A stretch of DNA of 64,000 nt from Alteraurantiacibacter buctensis (GCF_009827655.1 NZ_WTYV01000005.1:248001-312000), one strand, 5' to 3'. Counted from the stretch's first letter, positions 25,218 to 34,029 are shown. The notes: generated from the letters alone by a model not told the origin. Made by a program: numbers and translations.

Positions 25218-25259
25218 CCTCTTCCCTTTTCGCCGCCGCCAGCGCATGCCTGCCGCGTC

Positions 25260-26180
25260 ATGACCGACGAATCCCCTCCCCCCCGCCAGCGTGTGCTGCT
25301 GGTCACCGGCATGCTGGGCGCAGGCAAGAGCACCGCGCTGCGCGAGCTGGAGGATCTGGGCTGGGAATCGATCGACAACTTCCCCATCCGCCTGCTCGAC
25401 CGGTTGATCGGCGGCGCGGCCGGCAAAGGCGCCACCGGCCATCCGCTGGCCATCGGCTTCGATTGCCGCACGCGCGGTTTCGTGCCGGCCGACATCATCG
25501 AACGGGTGAAGGTGCTGTCCGAACGGCCTGATCTGGAGATCACCACCCTGTTCCTCGACTGCGCCGGGCACGAACTGGCCCGCCGCTTCGACGAGACGCG
25601 GCGGCGGCATTACCTGGCGCAGGACATGCCGGTTCCGTCAGGCATCAAGGCCGAGCGCGAATTGCTGGCGCCCTTGCGCCGCTGGGCCGAGGTGCTGATC
25701 GACACCACCGATTTCACCACCAATGACCTGAAGCAGACGATCCGCAGCCAGTTCAGCCAGTCCGCCCCGCAGGAGATGACCGTGACCGTCTCCAGCTTCG
25801 GCTTTGCCCGCGGCATGCCGCCCGCGACCGACCTGGTGTTCGACATGCGCTTCCTCGACAACCCCCACTGGGCCCCGGGCCTGGCCGAGCTGACCGGGCT
25901 GGACGAGCCGGTGGCCCGCCACATCGCCGGAAACCCGCTGTTCGTTTCCGCCTTCGCCAAGATGCGCGACCTGCTGCTGGAACTGCTGCCCGAATATGCC
26001 CGCCAGGGAAAAACCTATGTCAACATTGCCTTTGGCTGCACCGGTGGCCGCCACCGGTCGGTCTATACGGCGGAACGCATGGCGCAGGCCTTGCGCGAAG
26101 GCGGGTTTTCGCCCACTGTGCTGCACCGCAACCTAGGCTCCCGCGCGGCCGGGCTGGTCGAAGGTTCGCCCAACCATTGA
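25260..26180 (+). CDS. rapZ: RNase adapter protein RapZ (YvcJ family)
   Basis: A 306-residue P-loop protein with GMLGAGKSTAL at the N-terminus, ESIDNFPIRLL, and the C-terminal CTGGRHRSVYTAE motif. In enterobacteria RapZ binds glucosamine-6-phosphate and directs RNase E to small RNAs; in alphaproteobacteria its gene is fixed beside hprK and the PTS genes but its target RNA is not known to me. It follows hprK by 42 bp. Confidence 0.93.
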   Translation: MTDESPPPRQRVLLVTGMLGAGKSTALRELEDLGWESIDNFPIRLLDRLIGGAAGKGATGHPLAIGFDCRTRGFVPADIIERVKVLSERPDLEITTLFLDCAGHELARRFDETRRRHYLAQDMPVPSGIKAERELLAPLRRWAEVLIDTTDFTTNDLKQTIRSQFSQSAPQEMTVTVSSFGFARGMPPATDLVFDMRFLDNPHWAPGLAELTGLDEPVARHIAGNPLFVSAFAKMRDLLLELLPEYARQGKTYVNIAFGCTGGRHRSVYTAERMAQALREGGFSPTVLHRNLGSRAAGLVEGSPNH

Positions 26181-26255
26181 TGGCAACCCATTGATGACAA
26201 ACACGGTTTTTGAAACGTCACTGGTTCGCCCCCTCGCTGCGAGTTGCTTTTCCCG

Positions 26256-26660
26256 ATGATCGGCATGATTCTGGTAACCCATGGCCGCCTGGCCGAGGAA
26301 TTCGTCCACGCCATGGAACACGTGGTCGGCGCGCAGGCCCAGGTGGCCACCGTGTGCATCGGCCCCAATGACGACATGGAGCTGCGGCGCGAGGAAATCG
26401 CCACCGCCATTGACACGGTGGACAGTGGTACCGGGGCGATCATCCTGACCGACCTTTTCGGCGGCACCCCGTCGAACCTGGCCATAAGCCTGCTGGAACG
26501 CGGCCGGACCGAAGTGATCGCCGGCATCAACCTGCCGATGCTGATCCGCCTGGCCGGCGCGCGCAAGGATATGGACCTGCCCCGCGCCGCCGCCGCCGCG
26601 CGCGATGCCGGCCGCACCTATATCACCCTGGCTTCGGAATTCCTCGGCCAGGACGCATAA
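26256..26660 (+). CDS. PTS EIIA component, mannose family
   Basis: A 134-residue EIIA-Man domain. The phospho-accepting His9 lies in ILVTHG, followed by DLFGGTPSN and INLPML, both typical. There is no EIIB, EIIC or EIID partner here, so it is a regulatory rather than transport component, as is usual for the alphaproteobacterial PTS. It should receive phosphate from HPr. An internal ATG at 26256 was chosen because it starts the conserved MIGMILVTHG. Confidence 0.9.
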   Translation: MIGMILVTHGRLAEEFVHAMEHVVGAQAQVATVCIGPNDDMELRREEIATAIDTVDSGTGAIILTDLFGGTPSNLAISLLERGRTEVIAGINLPMLIRLAGARKDMDLPRAAAAARDAGRTYITLASEFLGQDA

Positions 26661-26713
26661 GAGACTTGGACCGGCGCAAAGGCCGGCCACACCGCCCTGG
26701 GGAGGGGGAACCG

Positions 26714-26989
26714 ATGGCAGAAGCACGCCAGACCGTGGAAATCGTCAACAAGCGCGGCCTGCACGCCCGCGCCAGCGCCCGCTTCGTGGCCGCCGTGGCG
26801 CAAATGGACGATGTGAAGGTGCGCGTACACAAGGACGGGCACGAGGCCGGCGGCGCATCAATCCTGGGCCTGATGATGCTGGGCGCGGCCAAGGGTGACA
26901 GCGTGGACATCGTGGTCAGCGGCGACACCGCCGAGGACCGGCTGGCCGAACTGGTCGCCATGGTCGAGGGCGGGTTTGGCGAGGATTGA
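26714..26989 (+). CDS. ptsH: HPr phosphocarrier protein
   Basis: A 91-residue HPr. The active His17 is in GLHARAS, and the regulatory serine target of HprK is Ser49 in GGASILGLMML. It relays phosphate from enzyme I (not in this window) to the EIIA encoded just upstream. Both phosphorylation sites and their kinase are therefore in one gene cluster. GGGGAGGGGG lies upstream of the ATG at 26714. It closes the chvI-chvG-hprK-rapZ-EIIA-ptsH run. Confidence 0.93.
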   Translation: MAEARQTVEIVNKRGLHARASARFVAAVAQMDDVKVRVHKDGHEAGGASILGLMMLGAAKGDSVDIVVSGDTAEDRLAELVAMVEGGFGED

Positions 26990-27042
26990 GCTTCGCGTCC
27001 GGCGCGTGGCTATTGTGCTGACCTTGCGCTAGAGGAGCCGCC

Positions 27043-27843
27043 ATGCGCCGCCAGATCACCGGATTTTCCAACCCCACGGTCAAGCACCTGCGCTCCCTGC
27101 GCGAGAAGAAGCACCGCAAGGCCGCCGGGCAGTTCATGGCCGAAGGACTGCGGCTGCTGACCGATGCGCTCGCCTGCGGGCACGTGCCGCAGGTGCTGGT
27201 GATGGGCGAGCAGCGCGATCCGCACCCCCTGCTGGCCAAGCTGGAAGCGGCGGTTGAGCGCACCGGCGGCGAGGTGATCGAGACCAGCGAGGAGATCCTC
27301 AGCAAGATCACCGGCAAGGACAACCCGCAAGGGGTGGCCGGGGTGTTTGCCGAGTTCGACACTTCGCTGGCGGGGATCGACCGCTCGGCGGCCAACATCT
27401 GGCTGGTTGCCCAGGCCCTGCGCGATCCGGGCAACCTTGGCACCATGCTGCGCACCGGCGATGCCGTGGGCGCCGGCGGCCTGATCCTGATCGACGATTG
27501 CGCCGATCCGTTCAGCGTCGAAGCCGTGCGCGCCAGCATGGGCGCTGTCTTCACGCAGAAAGTGGCGCAGGCCAGCTGGGGCGAGTTCCTGCCGTGGCTT
27601 CGCAGCGGTGCGGGACAACTGGTGGCCGCAAGCTTGCGCGACGCCGTCCCCTATCGCGGCGCACCCTATGCCGCGCCCTGCTTCGTGCTGGTCGGCAACG
27701 AATCGCGCGGTCTGCCGGAGGACTACGAGGCCGCCTGCGACCTGCGCGTGACCATGCCGATGAAGGGGCGTGCGGACAGCCTCAACGCGGCGGTGGCGGC
27801 GGCGGTGCTGGCTTATGAGGTGCTGGATAAGGTAGACAGTTAG
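27043..27843 (+). CDS. TrmH/SpoU family RNA 2'-O-methyltransferase
   Basis: A 266-residue SPOUT methyltransferase with an N-terminal RNA-substrate-binding domain (residues 1-90) and a catalytic knot with the three SpoU motifs: RDPGNLGTMLRTGDA, VGNESRGLPEDY and MPMKGRADSLNAAVAAAV. It uses SAM to methylate a ribose in rRNA or tRNA; which position cannot be told. AGAGGAG precedes the ATG at 27043. Its stop overlaps the stop of the convergent lipoprotein gene by 4 bp. Confidence 0.9.
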   Translation: MRRQITGFSNPTVKHLRSLREKKHRKAAGQFMAEGLRLLTDALACGHVPQVLVMGEQRDPHPLLAKLEAAVERTGGEVIETSEEILSKITGKDNPQGVAGVFAEFDTSLAGIDRSAANIWLVAQALRDPGNLGTMLRTGDAVGAGGLILIDDCADPFSVEAVRASMGAVFTQKVAQASWGEFLPWLRSGAGQLVAASLRDAVPYRGAPYAAPCFVLVGNESRGLPEDYEAACDLRVTMPMKGRADSLNAAVAAAVLAYEVLDKVDS

Positions 27844-28574
27844 TCGCCAGCGACGAACACGCTAATAAGGTAAGCGCCGGACTTTTTGTCTGCGAGCAGG
27901 CGGTAATCGATAGGACTGCGCAACTGGTCCGTCCGTATAAACCCGCCCACCCGGTCCCGGCCTTCCACCTCCTGCAACCAGATTTCAGTCCAATGATTGC
28001 CGGAGGCATCGCTTGGCGTCGGGTCATCGCCATATGCCATCTCAACCTCATCCCAAGAAACCCGCGCAACGATCGGCGCATCGCTGGCGGGCCGGGACCG
28101 AACGGGCACATCGGTCCCGATCACAATGAAGGACTCAAAAGGATCGAGTCGGGTCTCCTGCGCGAAATGCCACGGCAGCACCAGATTGCCCCATCGGTCG
28201 ATGGCGCAGCCGAGCGGCATGATGCGGTCGAGTCCATCCCACAGGTTATATTCAGACGAACCAAGGCGCTGGCGGAGTTCCGCCTGTCCAGCTCCGCCGC
28301 CAAAATCGAGCATGACCTGCGGGTCCGTCAGCGCCAGCAGCCGATCGGCATCGCGCGCCGCGACCACTTGTTTCAATTCAGCGGTGAATGCTGCGGCTGC
28401 GGGATCAGCAGCGCAATCGTCGCGCGGGGCAAACGGGCCTTGCGGGGCCGAGGCAGTGGAGATCGTCGCGCTTGATTCACTCGCGCGCGGCTCAACCGGC
28501 ACGGTCAATTCCTGCGTCTCGTTGCACCCTGCCAACAAGAAGCTGAAGAGAAGGACCAGACCGCAGCGGTTCAT
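27840..28574 (-). CDS. Lipoprotein with an SH3-like domain
   Basis: A 244-residue lipoprotein: lipobox LLAGC near residues 13-17, then a helical region with ELKQVVAARDADRLLAL and a C-terminal bacterial SH3-like part (VPVRSRPASDAPIVARVSW) that in other proteins binds peptidoglycan or ligands. It overlaps the rmuC stop by 4 bp (ATGA) and is cotranscribed with it; the pairing is unexplained because RmuC acts on DNA. Base composition is a little less GC-rich than its neighbours. Confidence 0.75.
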   Translation of the reverse strand: MNRCGLVLLFSFLLAGCNETQELTVPVEPRASESSATISTASAPQGPFAPRDDCAADPAAAAFTAELKQVVAARDADRLLALTDPQVMLDFGGGAGQAELRQRLGSSEYNLWDGLDRIMPLGCAIDRWGNLVLPWHFAQETRLDPFESFIVIGTDVPVRSRPASDAPIVARVSWDEVEMAYGDDPTPSDASGNHWTEIWLQEVEGRDRVGGFIRTDQLRSPIDYRLLADKKSGAYLISVFVAGD

Positions 28575-29983
28575 TCCGCCGCCTCGTCCTGCGCGCCATC
28601 TTCAAGCAACCGCACCGAAGGTTCCACCACATCCGTCGCGCCATAGGTCGGGCTCGCCTCGACCAACGGCACCTCGTCCATTTCCTTGGCGATCTCCAGG
28701 CCCTTTTCCGCCATGCGGCGGCCGCTGGACAGGACGTTCCGCTCAAAGCTGCCGACGAAGCGGTTGTAATTGGCCACGGCCGATTCCAGCCCGCCTCCCA
28801 CGCGCTTGAGGTGTTCGGCGGCTACCCGCAGCCGGTCGTACAGTTCGGCGCCCATGCGGCCGATTTCCTTGGCCTCGCCCGCCATCTTGTCCTGCCGCCA
28901 GACTTGCGCCACGGTACGGGCGATGGCCACGAGGTTGGTCGGCGTGGCCAGCAACACGCCGTTGCGGAAGGCGAAGTCCCACAGCTCCGGATCGGCCTCC
29001 AGCGCGGCGGCGACGAAGTGTTCGCCGGGGACGAACATCACCACGTAATCAGGCGCTTCCTCGAACTGGCTCTGGTAGCTCTTGGCCCCCAGCGTCTGCA
29101 CATGGTTGCGCATCGACTTGGCGTGGAGCGCCAGGTGGCGCTGGCGGTCATCATCATTGTCCGCCTCGAACGCGGCCTGGTAGGCGTTGAGCGATACCTT
29201 GGCGTCGATCACCAGCTTCTTCTGCCCCGGCACGTGGACGATCGCATCGGGCCGCAGCCGCCCGCCCTCGGTTTCCAGCGAATGCTCGAGGTCGAAATCG
29301 GTGTGCTGCGACAGGCCGCACTGTTCCAGCACATTCTGCAGCGCCCGTTCCCCCCAGCGGCCGCGCGCCTTGGGGGCGTTGGTCAGCGAATTGCCCAGCC
29401 GCTGCGCCTCGCGCTTCACCTCTTCCTGGCCCTTGCGCATCTCCTCGATCACGCCGGCAAGCTGGCCGAAGGCATCGACCCGCTTGGCCTCAAGGCTCTG
29501 CACCTGCTCCTCGTAGGTCTTGAGCCGTTCCCCCACCGGGGCCAGCAAGGCCTTGAGTTTCTCCTCGCTGGCCTTCTCGGAATGGCCCAGCCGCTCCTCC
29601 GCCCGCGCAAGGAAGGCCTCCTGCGCCTTGTTCAGCACGGCATGGCCGGTGTTCTGGAATTCCTTCAGCAGTTCCTCGCGCGCGGTCACCAGCAGGCGCT
29701 TCTGCTCCTCGAAATGCGCGGCGTTAGCCTTCAGCGTGGCCAGTTCCGCCCCCAGCCCTTCCCGCTCGCGCCGGGCGGCATCGAGTTCCACCGCCAGCCC
29801 GTCAGCCCGCGCGGCCCGCTCGCTCATCGTGGCAAGGTCCACCACCATCGCCTTGACCCGATCCTCCTGCTCCGCCGCGCGCGCCTTCGCCTCGGCCAGC
29901 GGCCGGGTGCCGAGAAACCAGCCCAGACCCGCGCCAAGCAGAAGCGCGACAACGGCAAGCACGGCGGCGATCAACAGATCCAT
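28571..29983 (-). CDS. rmuC: DNA recombination protein RmuC
   Basis: A 470-residue RmuC homologue with an N-terminal membrane helix (about residues 2-25), a long coiled coil (about 30-200) and the RmuC nuclease-like domain with GRWGERALQNVLE, RPDAIVHVPGQKKLVIDAKVS and DYVVMFVPGE. RmuC limits inversions at short inverted repeats and has been proposed as a nuclease. The ATG at 29983 starts the membrane helix; upstream in-frame residues are not conserved. It is translationally coupled to the SH3-like lipoprotein gene downstream. Confidence 0.92.
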   Translation of the reverse strand: MDLLIAAVLAVVALLLGAGLGWFLGTRPLAEAKARAAEQEDRVKAMVVDLATMSERAARADGLAVELDAARREREGLGAELATLKANAAHFEEQKRLLVTAREELLKEFQNTGHAVLNKAQEAFLARAEERLGHSEKASEEKLKALLAPVGERLKTYEEQVQSLEAKRVDAFGQLAGVIEEMRKGQEEVKREAQRLGNSLTNAPKARGRWGERALQNVLEQCGLSQHTDFDLEHSLETEGGRLRPDAIVHVPGQKKLVIDAKVSLNAYQAAFEADNDDDRQRHLALHAKSMRNHVQTLGAKSYQSQFEEAPDYVVMFVPGEHFVAAALEADPELWDFAFRNGVLLATPTNLVAIARTVAQVWRQDKMAGEAKEIGRMGAELYDRLRVAAEHLKRVGGGLESAVANYNRFVGSFERNVLSSGRRMAEKGLEIAKEMDEVPLVEASPTYGATDVVEPSVRLLEDGAQDEAAE

Positions 29984-30148
29984 GATTCTCTCGGCAATAT
30001 CGGAACAAACACGGAACTTACCCGAGACCGCTCTACTGCACAACCCAACCCGAAATCATCTCCACCACGAATGAGCGCACCGGTTGACAAATCTCCCCTT
30101 GAGAAACGCGCCTGCAAAATTGTATGGGGTGCTTACAAATTCAGATTC

Positions 30149-30161
30149 GCGAAAATTTCGC
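30149..30161. promoter_or_regulatory. Palindrome in the formate-THF ligase leader
   Basis: GCGAAAATTTCGC is a perfect palindrome about a central A, 65 bp before the fhs ATG in an AT-richer stretch. TTGTAT...TTACAA forms a second, looser inverted repeat just upstream (30120-30138). Both may be operator half-sites. No known binding consensus was recognised. Confidence 0.3.
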
Positions 30162-30225
30162 AGCTATGAAACTGGGCGGTGCCCATCCCGGGTGTCCCGT
30201 CCTATCAGGAAGAGGATCCTTGCCG

Positions 30226-31890
30226 ATGCCCACCGATATCGAAATTGCCCGCCAGGCCACCCTGATCCCGATCACCGAAGTGGCCAAGAACGCCGGCGTG
30301 CCGGACGAGGCGCTGATCCCCTATGGCAAGTACAAGGCCAAGGTGGATACCGCCACCCTGCCCACCACGCACAACGGCAAGCTGATCCTGGTCACCGCGA
30401 TCAACCCCACCCCGGCGGGCGAAGGCAAGACCACCACCTCGGTCGGCCTGTCCGACGCGCTCCACCGCATCGGCAAGAAGGCGCTCCTGTGCCTGCGCGA
30501 GCCGAGCCTGGGCCCCTGCTTCGGCGTCAAGGGCGGCGGCGCCGGTGGCGGCAAGAGCCAGGTGATGCCGATGGACGAGATCAACCTGCACTTCACGGGT
30601 GACTTCCACGCCATCACTTCGGCCCACAACCTGCTGTCGGCCATGATCGACAACCACATCTACTGGGGCAACGCGCTGGAGATCGACCTGCGCCGCGTGA
30701 CCTGGCGCCGCGTGCTGGACATGAACGACCGCGCGCTGCGCTCGATCGTCGGCCCGCTGGGCGGCGTGTCCAACGGCTACCCGCGCGAGACCGGCTTCGA
30801 CATCACCGTGGCTTCGGAAATCATGGCCATCCTGTGCCTGGCTTCGGACCTGGAAGACCTGCAGAAGCGCCTGGGCGACATCATCATCGGCTATCGCCGC
30901 GACAAGACCCCGGTGTTCTGCCGTGACGTGAAGGCTGACAGCTCAATGACCGTCCTGCTCAAGGACGCGATCCTGCCCAACCTGGTGCAGACGCTGGAAA
31001 ACCGCCCGGCGTTCCTGCACGGCGGCCCCTTCGCCAACATCGCCCACGGCTGTAACTCGGTGATCGCCACCAAGACCGCGCTGCGCATGGCCGAATACGT
31101 GGTGACCGAAGCCGGCTTCGGTGCCGACCTGGGCGCCGAGAAGTTCATGGACATCAAGTGCCGCCTGGCGGGCCTGAAGCCCGATGCCGTGGTGCTGGTG
31201 GCCACCGTGCGCGCGCTGAAGATGAACGGCGGCGTGGCCAAGGGTGACCTGACCAAGGGCGAGAACGTGGATGCGGTCCGCGCCGGTTCGGTGAACCTGC
31301 GCCGCCACATCGAGAACGTGAAGAAGTTCGGCATCACCCCCACCATCGCCATCAACCACTTCTACCTGGATACCCAGGCCGAGCTGGACGTGATCGTGGA
31401 GATGGCCAAGGAGTACGGCGCCGAAGCCGTGATCTGCAAGCACTGGGCCGAAGGCGGCGCCGGGGCCGAGGAACTGGCCCGCATCGTTGCCGCCAAGGCC
31501 GATGCCGGCGCGCCGGACTTCAACCAGCTCTATCCCTCGGAGATGAAGCTGGCCGACAAGATCACCACCATCGCGACCGAGATCTATCGCGCCGGTTCGG
31601 TGACCATCCCCTCGTCCGTCCGCAGCCAGCTGAAGGCGTGGGAAGACATGGGCTATGGCCACTTCCCGGTGTGCATGGCCAAGACGCAGTACAGCTTCAG
31701 CACCGATCCCACGGCGCTGGGTGCGCCGGTGGATCACGACGTGGCGATCCGCGAAGTGCGCCTCTCCGCCGGTGCCGGCTTCGTGGTGGCCATCGCGGGC
31801 GAGATCATGACCATGCCGGGCCTGCCCAAGGTGCCCAGCGCCGAGAATATCTACCTCGACGAGAACGGCCAGATCGAAGGCCTGTTCTGA
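30226..31890 (+). CDS. fhs: Formate-tetrahydrofolate ligase
   Basis: A 554-residue enzyme that makes 10-formyl-THF from formate, THF and ATP. The P-loop [16 protein letters not shown], then [12 protein letters not shown] and FTGDFHAI, are definitive. It is the full family length. AGGAAGAGG lies upstream of the ATG at 30226. It feeds purine and formyl-Met synthesis or runs formate assimilation. The gene is flanked by a 242-bp leader and a terminator, so it is a single-gene unit, and its codon use is strongly biased to C-ending codons, suggesting high expression. Confidence 0.96.
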   Translation: MPTDIEIARQATLIPITEVAKNAGVPDEALIPYGKYKAKVDTATLPTTHNGKLILVTAINPTPAGEGKTTTSVGLSDALHRIGKKALLCLREPSLGPCFGVKGGGAGGGKSQVMPMDEINLHFTGDFHAITSAHNLLSAMIDNHIYWGNALEIDLRRVTWRRVLDMNDRALRSIVGPLGGVSNGYPRETGFDITVASEIMAILCLASDLEDLQKRLGDIIIGYRRDKTPVFCRDVKADSSMTVLLKDAILPNLVQTLENRPAFLHGGPFANIAHGCNSVIATKTALRMAEYVVTEAGFGADLGAEKFMDIKCRLAGLKPDAVVLVATVRALKMNGGVAKGDLTKGENVDAVRAGSVNLRRHIENVKKFGITPTIAINHFYLDTQAELDVIVEMAKEYGAEAVICKHWAEGGAGAEELARIVAAKADAGAPDFNQLYPSEMKLADKITTIATEIYRAGSVTIPSSVRSQLKAWEDMGYGHFPVCMAKTQYSFSTDPTALGAPVDHDVAIREVRLSAGAGFVVAIAGEIMTMPGLPKVPSAENIYLDENGQIEGLF

Positions 31891-31924
31891 TCCGGGCAAC
31901 CGGCTGTTCCGGACCGAAAGCAAG

Positions 31925-31954
31925 AGGCCGCCCCCGCAACGGGGCGGCCTTTTT
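31925..31954 (+). terminator. Intrinsic terminator after fhs
   Basis: A perfect 10-bp stem AGGCCGCCCC/GGGGCGGCCT with a 6-base loop is followed by a T run. Confidence 0.92.
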
Positions 31955-32025
31955 GCACCCGTCGTCCCGTTTGCGGGAACAGTCCCGCCTCCCGTCGGTC
32001 AATCGATCACAAGGAGGCCGATCCC

Positions 32026-32430
32026 ATGTCCATTATCGAAATGATCCGCGAGCACCCCGATGTGGGTGCCGATTTCAACCCCGACCTGGCCCAGGCGGTG
32101 AAACACGCCATGTACTGCTCGGCCATCTGCAATTCCTGCGCCGATGCCTGCCTCGCCGAGGAAATGGACATGGCCCAGTGCATCCGCATGTGCCTGGACT
32201 GTTCGGATATCTGCCAGGCGCTGAGCTGGGTGGCCGCCCGCCGCACCGGGGGCGACGTGCCGACCATCAAGTCGCTGCTGGAAACCTGCGTGCTGGTGTG
32301 CCGCCTGTGCGCCGAGGAATGTGAAAAGCACGATCACGACCATTGCCGCCGCTGTGCCCGGATGTGCCGCGAGTGCATGGAGGATTGCGCCACGGCGCTG
32401 GAAGGCATGAACCAGGCCGCATCGGTGTAA
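32026..32430 (+). CDS. Cysteine-rich four-helix copper-storage-like protein (DUF326/Csp3 type)
   Basis: A 134-residue protein with 17 cysteines arranged in helical C-x3-C-x2-C-x3-C patterns: Cys31/35/38/42, 52/56/59/63, 88/92/95/99 and 107/110/114/117/121. Cysteines therefore line all helices of a four-helix bundle, as in cytosolic copper-storage proteins of the Csp3/DUF326 family, which bind many Cu(I) ions. There is no Tat or Sec signal, so it is cytosolic. HDHDH (residues 102-106) adds possible metal ligands. AAGGAGG precedes the ATG. Confidence 0.88.
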   Translation: MSIIEMIREHPDVGADFNPDLAQAVKHAMYCSAICNSCADACLAEEMDMAQCIRMCLDCSDICQALSWVAARRTGGDVPTIKSLLETCVLVCRLCAEECEKHDHDHCRRCARMCRECMEDCATALEGMNQAASV

Positions 32431-32843
32431 GCCCGACAGGTTCCCGCAGCAGAATATTACCCAAACTTCCGCTTTGCGCGCTACCAGACCGGCCAGTCTG
32501 GAAGGGATCGCAAGCAGTTGCTGATACAGGGGTGCGCGACCAGGTCGAAGCGATGGTGGCAACCATGCCCTACCGGCTGCCCCTTGGCCGATGGCGCCTA
32601 TCCGCAGGAATGAGCGGCGGGCGGCACCGCAGGCATTCGCGATTATGCATTTGCGGGAAAGCGTGCTACACGCTGTTCCGCTGACGTCGAAAACTGCGAC
32701 GGACTTCGGCATTTGACTTTGCCCGGCGCTTCGGCATCGCGGCTTCGACCAGACGGCGACTTCCTTTCACTTGACGATTTGACGCACGACCGCGCGCGGC
32801 ACTTCCGCCGCGCGAGGACACTCGTTCTTGAAAGGAACCCATC
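32431..32843 (+). other. 413-bp gene-free region and cspA leader
   Basis: I see no credible gene between the copper-protein stop and cspA. The last 150 bp probably form the cspA 5' untranslated leader: a stem-loop CGCGCGGC/GCCGCGCG with a 6-base loop lies at 32793-32814, about 30 bp before the ATG, and GAAAGGAA gives the ribosome site. CTTCGGCAT and TTGAC occur as short direct repeats (around 32704-32780). No confident promoter was found. Confidence 0.4.
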
Positions 32844-33056
32844 ATGGCCATCAACGGCACCGTAAAATTCTTCAACGCCGAAAAGGGCTATGGCTTCATC
32901 CAGCCCGATGACGGATCGGCCGACAGCTTCGTGCACATCACCGCCGTGCAGGCCGCCGGTCTCGCCACGCTCGATCGCGACCAGCGCATCAGCTACGAGA
33001 TCGAGCAGGGCCGCAACGGCAAGGCTTCGGCCGTGAACCTGCAGCCGGCAGACTGA
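32844..33056 (+). CDS. Cold-shock domain protein
   Basis: A 70-residue single cold-shock domain with RNP1 (KGYGFIQPDD) and RNP2 (SFVHITAV), so a single-strand nucleic-acid chaperone. The start VKFFNAEKG is canonical. The long structured leader suits post-transcriptional cold control as in cspA genes. Which member of the family it is cannot be told from sequence. Confidence 0.95.
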   Translation: MAINGTVKFFNAEKGYGFIQPDDGSADSFVHITAVQAAGLATLDRDQRISYEIEQGRNGKASAVNLQPAD

Positions 33057-33067
33057 TTTACCGTGTT

Positions 33068-33091
33068 CCCCCTCTCCCCACGGAGAGGGGG
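33068..33091 (+). terminator. GC-rich hairpin after the cold-shock gene
   Basis: A perfect 10-bp stem CCCCCTCTCC/GGAGAGGGGG with loop CCAC begins 11 bp after the stop. There is no T run, so termination would not be typical; this sequence is also a common scattered intergenic palindrome in related genomes (from memory, not checked). Confidence 0.5.
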
Positions 33092-33115
33092 CGCATGCGA
33101 CCGGAAAGGGTCCGC

Positions 33116-33412
33116 ATGAACCAGACATTCGCCTTCTATGACGCCCGCGCCCAGGAAAGCGCGACCGAAGCCGCCGCCGCCAAGCTGGACATGGTACGCG
33201 AGCGCTGCCTGCGGTCGGAAAAGACCTGGCGCACCCTGGCCGACCAGGCCCTGCGGGTGCAGGCCGAACGCGCCAAGGCAGAGATCGCCAAGAGCGAGCG
33301 GCAGGAAAACGAACGGCGGGACGCCGAACGCATCGCCGACGAAGCGCGCGAAGACGCTCTGCTCGATGCCGAGCTGCTGCAGCAGGCAGCCGGGAACCAC
33401 CCGGAAAACTGA
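33116..33412 (+). CDS. Hypothetical coiled-coil protein
   Basis: A 98-residue highly charged protein, predicted helical throughout, with Ala/Glu/Arg/Lys heptad-like runs (AERAKAEIAKSERQENERRD). I recognise no family. GGAAAGGG is well placed before the ATG at 33116; an ATG seven codons earlier has no better site. It is convergent with the peptide deformylase gene (16 bp between stops) and could be cotranscribed with cspA. Confidence 0.6.
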   Translation: MNQTFAFYDARAQESATEAAAAKLDMVRERCLRSEKTWRTLADQALRVQAERAKAEIAKSERQENERRDAERIADEAREDALLDAELLQQAAGNHPEN

Positions 33413-33428
33413 CGGTCGACGCGGCGGC

Positions 33429-33995
33429 TCAGGCCGCCTTGCGCGCCTTTTCCAGCTTCTTGAGCGCCATCGAGCGCTTGAGGCGGCTGAGATGGTCGAT
33501 GAACAGCACCCCGTTCAGGTGGTCCATCTCGTGCTGGATGCACACGGCCATCATGCCGTCCATCTGCTCTTCGTGCACGTTGCCGTCCAGGTCCTGCCAG
33601 CGCACGCGGCACATGGCCGGGCGGTCCACATCGGCATAGATATCGGGCACCGACAGGCACCCTTCCTGGTAGGTCTTCAGCTCGGCCGACGGGTCGAGGA
33701 TCTCCGGGTTCACGAAGATCCGTGGTTCCTTCTTCGTCGGCTGGTGATGATGGTGGTGGCCATCGTGGTCGCACGGCTCCGGCTCGGCATCCTCGTCCTC
33801 GGGTTGCAGGTCGATCACCAGCAACCGCAGCGGAATGCCCACCTGGATCGCGGCGAGGCCGATGCCGTGGGCATCGTACATCGTCTCGAACATGTCGTGG
33901 ACGAGGATCTTCAACTGGTCGTCAAAGGTATCGACCGGCTTGGACACGGTCTTCAGGCGCGGATCGGGCGCTTCGATGATGGGGAGGATGGCCAT
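33429..33995 (-). CDS. def: Peptide deformylase with a His-rich insertion
   Basis: A 188-residue deformylase that removes the N-formyl group from nascent proteins. All three family motifs are present: GIGLAAIQ (residues 44-51), EGCLS with the metal Cys, and HEMDHLNG with the two metal His. Unusually, between VIDL and RIFVNPEI lies an insertion of about 26 residues (65-90), acidic first and then [11 protein letters not shown], which could bind Fe, Ni or Zn. The start was set at 33995; 34006 is possible. It is 34 bp downstream of recR; fmt, its functional partner, is divergent nearby. Confidence 0.93.
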   Translation of the reverse strand: MAILPIIEAPDPRLKTVSKPVDTFDDQLKILVHDMFETMYDAHGIGLAAIQVGIPLRLLVIDLQPEDEDAEPEPCDHDGHHHHHQPTKKEPRIFVNPEILDPSAELKTYQEGCLSVPDIYADVDRPAMCRVRWQDLDGNVHEEQMDGMMAVCIQHEMDHLNGVLFIDHLSRLKRSMALKKLEKARKAA

Positions 33996-34029
33996 AATCT
34001 CGGCCATATAGGCGCGGGGATCGGTTTCC

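Noticed and set aside
29984-30225. Tetrahydrofolate riboswitch upstream of fhs
   Set aside because: I could not recognise the conserved core of either THF riboswitch class; only palindromes are visible.
32343-32684. Plus-strand frame of 113 codons between the copper protein and cspA
   Set aside because: It begins inside the copper-protein gene in another frame, has no ribosome site and no family similarity.
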